Origin: Syntrophales bacterium
GTDB lineage: Bacteria; Desulfobacterota; Syntrophia; Syntrophales; UBA2210
Reading direction: 5' to 3'
DNA: 6,611 bases
Assembly (NCBI GenBank): GCA_030655735.1
Contig: JAUSPK010000179.1
Span: 1 to 6,611, forward strand
The position numbers and the translations under genes are program-made. Shown here piece after piece: positions 1-4,483 of this stretch (position 1 is its first letter; each line of letters starts with the position of its first letter). The notes under the pieces were generated by a model. The model ran no database searches. It was given only the letters and a program-made list of their open reading frames with translations, and was not told the DNA's origin.

Positions 1-558
1 ATCGGCATCCCCATCTCTCTGCTGGTGGGGATCTACACGGGGGTCCTCCTGGGCGCCCTGGTGGCCAGACCCTTCTGGAACAATCCCATGCTCCCCATGC
101 TTTTCCTGGTATCCGCCCTTAAAACGGGAACGGCCTCTATCTGCCTTGTCGGCTGTTTCGTGATGGGTTTCGGCGGGATGACCCGGGAGCGGATGGAGAC
201 CAACAAATTCATGATCCATTCGATCGATTTCGTCCTGGTAGTCCTGATGATCATCACCATCATGCTCTTTATCTTCGGTCTCTATGTCTCCCCGCGCAGC
301 TCCGTGGGGGCCGCGCACCTGATCATGGGCGGGCCCTATACCTTCCTCTTCTGGGGGATAGTGGTGGCGGCGGGCCTCATCTTCCCGCTCTGTCTGGAGC
401 TATACGAACTGGTCCCCCACTTCACCCGGCAGGCGGCTCTTCGGGAGCACAACCCCTGGCTCTCGGGGGTTTTGGCGGTTGCCGTCCTCGTGGGCAGCTA
501 CGTCCTGCGGTACGTCGTGGTTTATGCCGGGCAGACAGCCATCCCGCCTGCTCCCTGA
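1..558 (+). CDS. NrfD/PsrC-family quinol-interacting membrane subunit, 3' part only
   Basis: Frame 1 is open from the first base, so the gene starts upstream of the window; 185 C-terminal residues are visible, about half of a typical NrfD/PsrC protein. The product is very hydrophobic, with about five transmembrane helices separated by short loops (the segments beginning IPISLLVGIYTG, PMLFLVSALKTG, IDFVLVVLMIIT, YTFLFWGIVVAAG and WLSGVLAVAVLVG). The ending, with SYVLRYVVVYAGQ, is the typical C-terminus of NrfD/PsrC subunits. Family knowledge: these proteins sit in the cytoplasmic membrane, exchange electrons with the quinone pool, and pair with a ferredoxin-like 4x[4Fe-4S] subunit and often a molybdopterin or cytochrome subunit. 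Those partners would lie upstream and are not seen, so the complex (polysulfide, tetrathionate, nitrite, Qrc or Hme type) cannot be named. A strong terminator follows the TGA, so this is the last gene of its operon. The family call is secure; the exact role is open. Confidence 0.88.
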   Translation: MGIPISLLVGIYTGVLLGALVARPFWNNPMLPMLFLVSALKTGTASICLVGCFVMGFGGMTRERMETNKFMIHSIDFVLVVLMIITIMLFIFGLYVSPRSSVGAAHLIMGGPYTFLFWGIVVAAGLIFPLCLELYELVPHFTRQAALREHNPWLSGVLAVAVLVGSYVLRYVVVYAGQTAIPPAP

Positions 559-582
559 GATATCGGGTATAACGAAAAGTAG

Positions 583-613
583 GCCCGGGGGAAAGTTTCC
601 CCCGGGCTTTTTT
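583..613 (+). terminator. Intrinsic terminator after the NrfD-like gene
   Basis: A perfect 12-bp inverted repeat (arms 583-594 and 596-607, GCCCGGGGGAAA and its complement, with one central base) is followed directly by six T residues at 608-613. This is a classic rho-independent terminator for the plus-strand gene ending at 558. It lies between two convergent genes. Read on the minus strand the same hairpin is followed by CTACTTTTCG, a weak U tract, so it may also stop the minus-strand gene ending at 627, less efficiently. Confidence 0.92.
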
Positions 614-626
614 GTGTTAGCGGTTA

Positions 627-2168
627 TTATTTCTTTGCCGTCACCGGTATGCTTTTATAGGATTCATCAAAGGCGGGCATCTTTACGTACTCCTCCTGCA
701 GCGGAAGTTTCCCGTAGGTGGGATCGTCCTGCCAGCCGTCGATCCGGGTTGCCCGCTGGGCCGCCGATTGGAATTTTTTCCAATTAGCGCTCCCGTACAG
801 GAACATCTCCTGAGCGGCCATAGAGCCCTCTCCGTGAATGGTGTCGACCTGCCAGTGATTACCGGTTATGTCCTTGATCAGTCGCAGTATGCGAAGCCGG
901 TCCTCGGTCGAAACCCCGTCCTTTGCCGCCAGATACTTTTCAATGTAGGGCCTGATCTCGTCGCTCTTCCAGTCCCGGAAGGCCGGTACGGTGGTGGTCA
1001 ATCCTCCGCCGATGTCCTGCATGTGCTGGCACATCTGGTGAAAATTACTCGCATAGGTGAACTTCGATGCATTGATGGCTACCCGGTTGGGCATCATCAC
1101 ATCCATTCCGAATTCGGTCATCGGATCGAGACAGGCCTGTTTTCCCAACAGCTGCACCGTTTCAGTAATATATGCCATCCAGGCCAGCTTCTTCCGGACG
1201 TGTGGGACCTTCTCGACACCGTTATATTCGGCTATCAGGCTCGCCGCTCCGGTCATGAGCTCGAGCGTTCCCGTCATCTTACAGGTGCCGAACAGGCGGT
1301 GATAGCTGGCAAAGGCGTAGGCAAGGACCTGGGAGTACTGCCACTCGCCGCACATAAAGACCCGCTCCCAGGGCACAAACACGTCATCAAAGATAATCAG
1401 AGATTCCGACGGCTGCATATGGTTCGAAGTGGGATAATCAAATGCACCTTCATCACCGTACAGCCGTACAGTCGGCTCAACAGCCAGAAGCTTCACCCCC
1501 GGCGCATTGACGGGAGTGGCAAAACCAAGGGCATAATCCTGGTCTGCCTCGCCATGGGTCCGGCAGGGCAGGCAGAGAAGCTCATTGGCACCGGGGGAGG
1601 CGCTGATATGGACCTTGGCTCCCCGCACCACGATACCTTCCTTCTGCCGGTCGACAATCTTCAGGTAAAAATCCTGGTGCTGTTTCTGCTGTGAGGGGTG
1701 CAGGCTCCGATCCCCCTTGACATCCGTGATTGCGCCGGTTATCGCCAGATCGTTCTTCTGCAGGTGTCTGCGGTACTGTTCCACGCGCTCGGCATACCCG
1801 GTCCCCAGATTTTTGTCCATGACCTGGGCGGCAACGCTAAAGGCGGCCAGCGCATCGGCACCCATGCAGTGCACAATCACCCCGCCACCGGATCGGATCC
1901 CGGTGGTATAGCATTCCCGCCTCCTGAGCATGTCTTCCGATGTCTTCGGGGAGGTGAGCAGAAAATTGATATCCTCACCGTCCTCGTCCTGCGTCACAAA
2001 GAGATCCCGATAATCGGGATGGTTCGGCAGGACATAATCCATGGAGGAGGTCTTGATAATGCTGCTGATCGTCGGGTGCGTCCTGACATCGGCCACCTTC
2101 TCCCCCAGGCACCATACCTCCCTGCCATCATTCAGGCTTTCCAAATACTGTTCAACTGTTTTTATCAT
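627..2168 (-). CDS. 4-hydroxyphenylacetate 3-hydroxylase / 4-hydroxybutyryl-CoA dehydratase superfamily protein, divergent at the cluster site
   Basis: The 513-residue product (about 490 is usual for the clostridial dehydratase AbfD) starts MIKTVEQYLESLNDGREVW, a typical family N-terminus. ATG 2168 is chosen over an in-frame upstream start at 2282 because AAGGAG lies 8 nt before it and the extra 38 residues are unlike the family. Family marks include the RRR stretch at 82-84, HCMGADA around Cys101, VPWERVFMCGEW near 265-276, YHRLFGTCK (His290, Cys296, Lys297) and HGEGS at 445-449. AbfD-type enzymes use FAD plus a [4Fe-4S] cluster held by three Cys and one His to dehydrate 4-hydroxybutyryl-CoA to crotonyl-CoA and to isomerise vinylacetyl-CoA; HpaB-type relatives are flavin-dependent phenol hydroxylases. 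Here Cys101 and His290 match AbfD ligands, but the first Cys of the CxxxC pair is Val97, and His290-Cys296 is six residues apart instead of the seven I recall. A CLPC motif is at 199-202. Substrate and reaction are therefore uncertain; an acyl-CoA lyase/isomerase is my best guess. It is transcribed toward the NrfD-like gene and lies downstream of, and co-oriented with, the tetR operon. Confidence 0.85.
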   Translation of the reverse strand: MIKTVEQYLESLNDGREVWCLGEKVADVRTHPTISSIIKTSSMDYVLPNHPDYRDLFVTQDEDGEDINFLLTSPKTSEDMLRRRECYTTGIRSGGGVIVHCMGADALAAFSVAAQVMDKNLGTGYAERVEQYRRHLQKNDLAITGAITDVKGDRSLHPSQQKQHQDFYLKIVDRQKEGIVVRGAKVHISASPGANELLCLPCRTHGEADQDYALGFATPVNAPGVKLLAVEPTVRLYGDEGAFDYPTSNHMQPSESLIIFDDVFVPWERVFMCGEWQYSQVLAYAFASYHRLFGTCKMTGTLELMTGAASLIAEYNGVEKVPHVRKKLAWMAYITETVQLLGKQACLDPMTEFGMDVMMPNRVAINASKFTYASNFHQMCQHMQDIGGGLTTTVPAFRDWKSDEIRPYIEKYLAAKDGVSTEDRLRILRLIKDITGNHWQVDTIHGEGSMAAQEMFLYGSANWKKFQSAAQRATRIDGWQDDPTYGKLPLQEEYVKMPAFDESYKSIPVTAKK

Positions 2169-2176
2169 CGTTCCAT

Positions 2177-2182
2177 CTCCTT
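2177..2182 (-). promoter_or_regulatory. Ribosome binding site fixing the start at 2168
   Basis: Read on the minus strand the sequence is AAGGAG, then ATGGAACG (8 nt), then ATG. It is the only good Shine-Dalgarno match near the 5' end of this frame and argues that the 38 in-frame codons upstream of 2168 are untranslated leader. Confidence 0.8.
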
Positions 2183-2211
2183 TTATTGCAATGAAGTTAT
2201 CGTCCAACCTA

Positions 2212-2228
2212 TGCGCGGTAACCGCGCA
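2212..2228. promoter_or_regulatory. 17-nt perfect palindrome in the leader of the dehydratase-like gene
   Basis: TGCGCGGT (2212-2219) and ACCGCGCA (2221-2228) are exact reverse complements around one central A. Two further outer pairs (CC 2208-2209 with GG 2229-2230) are possible if TA is bulged. It lies about 44-60 nt upstream of the start codon and downstream of the candidate promoter at 2254-2282. It could be an operator for a dimeric repressor acting as a roadblock, or an RNA hairpin in the leader. It is not followed by a U tract, so it is not an intrinsic terminator. Confidence 0.45.
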
Positions 2229-2253
2229 GGCTCTCAAAACAGGATCAGCAATG

Positions 2254-2282
2254 GAGATACTCGATGCAAGCTGGATTGTCAA
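2254..2282 (-). promoter_or_regulatory. Candidate sigma70-type promoter for the dehydratase-like gene
   Basis: On the minus strand there is a perfect -35 hexamer TTGACA (2282-2277), a 17-nt spacer, and a weak -10 hexamer TATCTC (2259-2254, three of six matches). Transcription would begin near 2247 and give a leader of about 80 nt holding the 17-nt palindrome. The AT-rich stretch upstream (about 2305-2335) could act as an UP-like element. The -10 is poor, so activation or a different promoter is possible. Confidence 0.45.
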
Positions 2283-2376
2283 TCGGCTAGCGGGGATAGA
2301 GAATCACTTTTCATTACATTTTTTCTGTTATTACTGCGCGTCCCCTGGAGAGGGAAGCAGGTAAGGGGGCGAATGC

Positions 2377-2408
2377 AAGGGGGCAGGATGTTCCTCCCCG
2401 CCCCCCTT
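2377..2408 (-). terminator. GC-rich hairpin downstream of the iron-sulfur protein gene, possible terminator without a U tract
   Basis: AAGGGGGC (2377-2384) can pair with GCCCCCCTT (2400-2408, one extra C), and inside it AGGA (2385-2388) pairs with TCCT (2392-2395) around a TGT loop, leaving CCCC bulged. It lies about 40 nt past the stop codon at 2447, where the upstream operon would be expected to end. No run of T follows on either strand, so termination would have to be factor-dependent, or the structure could protect the mRNA 3' end. AAGGGGGC also occurs at 2363-2370, in direct repeat with the hairpin arm. Apart from this, the promoter and the palindrome, the 278-nt gap between 2168 and 2447 holds no supported gene. 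Confidence 0.35.
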
Positions 2409-2446
2409 ATAATGCAAAAGCCTTCAGCAGCACCACGTTACGGTGG

Positions 2447-3211
2447 TCATTGTTTGCCGCCATAGGGGCAGAGCGACACGCACCGGGAGCAGATGTGCAG
2501 GGTATGCTCGTCGAAGGCCATCATGTTCATCAGCCTCGCTGCGGACTGGGGGCGAGTTGCCCGTAACACCGCAAATTTGATCTTCGACATCAGGGGCGTC
2601 CGGGCCGTGTAATTCAGACATCGCATGATGCCCACCCGCTTCTTCTCTGCAGAAATAGCCTGAATGGGACAGGCGTCTACACAGATCCGGCAATCCGGAG
2701 GGCAGCCAGGCTGGTCGATATCGGGCATACGCAATGCGGGAAGTTCTGCCGTGGTCACCACTCCCCCCAGCATTAGTCTGGCCCCGTATCGGGAATGAAT
2801 CAGCAGGCCATTTCGCCCGATCGTCCCGATTCCCACGGATTCCCCCATGCGAAGCTGGTTCAGGTAGCCGGCCACCTGGCCCCTGCCGTTCAGGGTCATG
2901 GGCATACAACCGAAGACGGGAACTGCCTGCGCCCCTTCGTCTTCCAGCAGGGCGGCGAACCGGAGCGAAAGGGTGTCGAGGCGGCGGTAGGAGAGGGCCT
3001 GTGACCGCCATACTGTTTCGATGGTAAAGGGAAATGGCCGATACACCCCCATCGGTACGGGAATGCCAAAGCAGATCAGGCTTCGGGCACCGGGGAGCAG
3101 GTCATCAGGGCGGTGCCCCGGCGGTTCCTCCGCCAATGCCGACGCGGGGCCAAACCCCAATACGGCAACATTCTCGGAGTCGGCAACATCCTGAATCTTT
3201 TGTGCAATCAT
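2447..3211 (-). CDS. QueG-like protein with two [4Fe-4S] clusters (short, not QueG itself)
   Basis: The C-terminal third carries eight cysteines in the order seen in epoxyqueuosine reductase QueG and the related reductive dehalogenases: Cys170, 174, 177 and 181 (last one followed by Pro), Cys198 in RCLNYT, then Cys241, 244 and 248 (ICSRCVSLCPYG). This supports two [4Fe-4S] clusters with interleaved ligands. The stretch around 129-150, IGRNGLLIHSRYGARLMLGG, matches the QueG segment before the ferredoxin domain. The protein has 254 residues where QueG has well over 300; it ends right after the second cluster motif and lacks the QueG C-terminal repeats. The conserved Asp region of the QueG cobalamin site is not evident, so tRNA queuosine maturation is unlikely and B12 binding is doubtful. 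I infer a soluble cytoplasmic electron-transfer or reductase protein. ATG 3211 is preferred because GGAGGA lies about 10 nt upstream; a GTG at 3247 would add 12 residues. It follows the SRPBCC gene by 62 nt in the probable tetR operon. Confidence 0.8.
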   Translation of the reverse strand: MIAQKIQDVADSENVAVLGFGPASALAEEPPGHRPDDLLPGARSLICFGIPVPMGVYRPFPFTIETVWRSQALSYRRLDTLSLRFAALLEDEGAQAVPVFGCMPMTLNGRGQVAGYLNQLRMGESVGIGTIGRNGLLIHSRYGARLMLGGVVTTAELPALRMPDIDQPGCPPDCRICVDACPIQAISAEKKRVGIMRCLNYTARTPLMSKIKFAVLRATRPQSAARLMNMMAFDEHTLHICSRCVSLCPYGGKQ

Positions 3212-3273
3212 CGTCGTCACATCCTCCCCGCGTGGCTTTCCGATCACGCAGACGGATCACCATACGTCGCCAA

Positions 3274-3780
3274 TTATTGTTCTACCCGTTTTGGCTGCAG
3301 CATCCGCCTCAGGAACCTAACCCACACACTCCAGCGAGCCGGCCGCGCAATGCTGCCCAGCAGGGCGTATTCGGCATGATCGAGCGCGTCCTTGAGAAGG
3401 GCATCGTGGAGCGGCCCCACAAGGCATTGCCACTGCAACCAGTCCTTCAGGTCACCTTCGGCATCCACGATATGGCGAAGGACAACACCGGACTTCCGGG
3501 GCATGACTTCGAAGAGGTGCCTCCCCGTAAGGCCGCGGGTCAGGCCCGTGCCGTCGAACCGAAACACGATCCTTTTCCCCGGGGCATAGTCATAGACGCT
3601 GTACCGTACCCCGCCATGTCCTCCCCGTGCCCCCCTGCGAAGGGGCGTATCGAACTTCATGGCAGGCCATCGATCTCTCGGCCAGAGGGCGTCATCGGGC
3701 CCCGACAACGTGTCGATCAGCGCCCCTGCTGCGGCGACAGATACGGGAAACTGGCGTTCATGGACATTGTATACCCTCAT
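3274..3780 (-). CDS. SRPBCC (START/polyketide cyclase-like) family protein
   Basis: The 168-residue product has the look of the SRPBCC helix-grip fold: an opening strand (RQFPVSVAAAGALIDTL), a WPAMKFDTPL segment, alternating strands through YSVYDYAPGKRIVFRF and HLFEVMPRKSGVVLRHIV, and a long C-terminal helix from about residue 115 (LQWQCLVGPLHDALLKDALDHAEYAL). No signal peptide is seen; the end is basic (VRFLRRMLQPKR). Members bind hydrophobic ligands in a central cavity, and some catalyse cyclisation or hydrolysis; the ligand here cannot be predicted and no catalytic residue is recognised. The ATG overlaps the stop of the upstream tetR gene by 4 nt (ATGA, 3777-3780), which with only a weak GGTGG upstream suggests translational coupling. 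A TetR plus SRPBCC pair often means the regulator controls handling of a small hydrophobic molecule; that is inference. The fold call is moderately sure and the function is unknown. Confidence 0.72.
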   Translation of the reverse strand: MRVYNVHERQFPVSVAAAGALIDTLSGPDDALWPRDRWPAMKFDTPLRRGARGGHGGVRYSVYDYAPGKRIVFRFDGTGLTRGLTGRHLFEVMPRKSGVVLRHIVDAEGDLKDWLQWQCLVGPLHDALLKDALDHAEYALLGSIARPARWSVWVRFLRRMLQPKRVEQ

Positions 3781-4358
3781 CGATCGCCACCCATAACCGC
3801 ATCATAGGTCTCCCGCACAAGGTCATCGACCTGCTTGGGGGGCACGGTGTCCACCTCCATATACCGTCTGACAGCTCCGTGGGGAACATCGAAGAGCGCG
3901 AATACGGCACGGGAGAAGTTCTGTTCGGTGACCCGTCCGAAACGGTGTTTCACAAAGGATCGGATCCCCTCATTCAGTTCTTCCCGCAAAGACAAAGCCC
4001 GCTCCCGGATATCTTCCGGCCAGGTGCCCGATGCCAGATCCTCCTGCCGGTACATGAGCAATACCTTCCCCTCCTTGGGATGTTTCCTTACCCACTGCGG
4101 CGTGTAGAGTGCCGCCCGGAGGCCATCACCCTGCGCGAGCGCCTCGAGAAATTCCACCTGAAACAGATCGATGATCCGCAGCCACAGCTCCGCCAGGAGG
4201 ATATTCCGTGACAGGAAGCGGTGATAGACGGAACCAACTGGCGCGCCAGTCTCCTCGGCGACGGCCTTGATAGTCACGCTTCCCGGCCCCCCCTCGGCAA
4301 GGAGTTTGAGGGCCGCATCGACAAACTGATCTCTTGTATACAGTGCTTTTCGTCCCAT
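3777..4358 (-). CDS. TetR/AcrR-family transcriptional regulator
   Basis: The 193-residue product has the usual TetR length. The N-terminus is a standard TetR DNA-binding domain: helix 1 around residues 8-22 (RDQFVDAALKLLAEGG), then the helix-turn-helix at about 29-48 (TIKAVAEETGAPVGSVYHRF) and the following helix RNILLAELW. The remainder is the variable ligand-binding and dimerisation domain, with no obvious ligand signature. It is the first gene of the operon and its stop overlaps the SRPBCC start. Two palindromes lie in and just below its promoter, one reaching the start codon, so negative autoregulation released by a small-molecule ligand is likely. ATG 4358 is chosen because it gives the normal distance to the helix-turn-helix and AGGA precedes it by 7 nt. 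The family is sure; the ligand is unknown. Confidence 0.92.
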   Translation of the reverse strand: MGRKALYTRDQFVDAALKLLAEGGPGSVTIKAVAEETGAPVGSVYHRFLSRNILLAELWLRIIDLFQVEFLEALAQGDGLRAALYTPQWVRKHPKEGKVLLMYRQEDLASGTWPEDIRERALSLREELNEGIRSFVKHRFGRVTEQNFSRAVFALFDVPHGAVRRYMEVDTVPPKQVDDLVRETYDAVMGGDR

Positions 4359-4372
4359 ATAGGATTCCTATA
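4358..4372. promoter_or_regulatory. 15-nt perfect palindrome overlapping the tetR start codon
   Basis: TATAGGA (4358-4364) and TCCTATA (4366-4372) are exact reverse complements around one T. The site covers the expected transcription start, the AGGA Shine-Dalgarno candidate and the last base of the start codon complement. Its position is what one expects of a repressor operator. It differs in sequence from the neighbouring 24-nt palindrome, so the two may bind different proteins, or only one may be functional. Confidence 0.5.
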
Positions 4373-4393
4373 CTAGAATATGGATTCTAATAT
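4370..4393. promoter_or_regulatory. 24-nt imperfect palindrome, probable TetR operator
   Basis: The arms ATACTAGAAT (4370-4379) and ATTCTAATAT (4384-4393) are reverse complements at nine of ten positions around a 4-nt centre ATGG. The element fills the spacer and the -10 hexamer of the tetR promoter and touches the -35 element. Family knowledge: TetR dimers commonly bind palindromes of about 15-30 bp between or over promoter hexamers of their own gene. Binding by this TetR is inference. Confidence 0.6.
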
Positions 4394-4398
4394 GTCAA
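4370..4398 (-). promoter_or_regulatory. Sigma70-type promoter of the tetR operon
   Basis: On the minus strand there is TTGACA (4398-4393, perfect -35), an exact 17-nt spacer, and TAGTAT (4375-4370, four of six -10 matches). Transcription would start near 4362-4364, only about 4-6 nt before the ATG at 4358, giving an almost leaderless mRNA unless a different start point is used. This is the clearest promoter in the window. Confidence 0.68.
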
Positions 4399-4443
4399 GA
4401 CAAAAGCTTCCCTGTTTAATGGGGTGGGGGTTACTCTGTAAAA

Positions 4444-4480
4444 TGTCCGGGGAGGGTTGCAAAGATGTGTCCGGAGGGTT
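4444..4480. repeat. Short near-direct repeat after the malic enzyme gene
   Basis: TGTCCGGGGAGGGTT (4444-4458) and TGTCCGGAGGGTT (4468-4480) are the same apart from a GG difference, with starts 24 nt apart. They lie just past the malic enzyme stop codon, in the 125-nt gap before the tetR start. No clear intrinsic terminator is seen in this gap. The repeat may be a small tandem duplication with no function. Confidence 0.4.
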
Positions 4481-4483
4481 CCC

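Noticed and set aside
2169..2282. In-frame 38-codon extension of the dehydratase-like gene to 2282.
   Set aside because: It contains the candidate -10 and palindrome, has no Shine-Dalgarno site, and does not look like the family N-terminus; ATG 2168 has AAGGAG at 8 nt.
2432..2447. ACCAC...GTGGT inverted repeat at the end of the iron-sulfur gene, as a terminator.
   Set aside because: Only five base pairs and no U tract follows on the minus strand.
768..2465. Long plus-strand open frames (768-1694, 1698-2465) opposite the dehydratase-like gene.
   Set aside because: They are antisense shadows of a recognised coding gene. Their translations show no family motifs, and their composition follows the other strand.
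2424..3011. Minus-strand 195-codon frame overlapping the iron-sulfur gene in another frame.
   Set aside because: The overlapping frame with the eight-cysteine motif is clearly the real one; this frame is Arg/Gly/Pro-rich with no motif.
3034..4211. Plus-strand open frames 3034-3807 and 3627-4211.
   Set aside because: They lie opposite the SRPBCC, TetR and iron-sulfur genes, are rich in Pro/Arg/His, and show no domain: typical GC-rich antisense frames.
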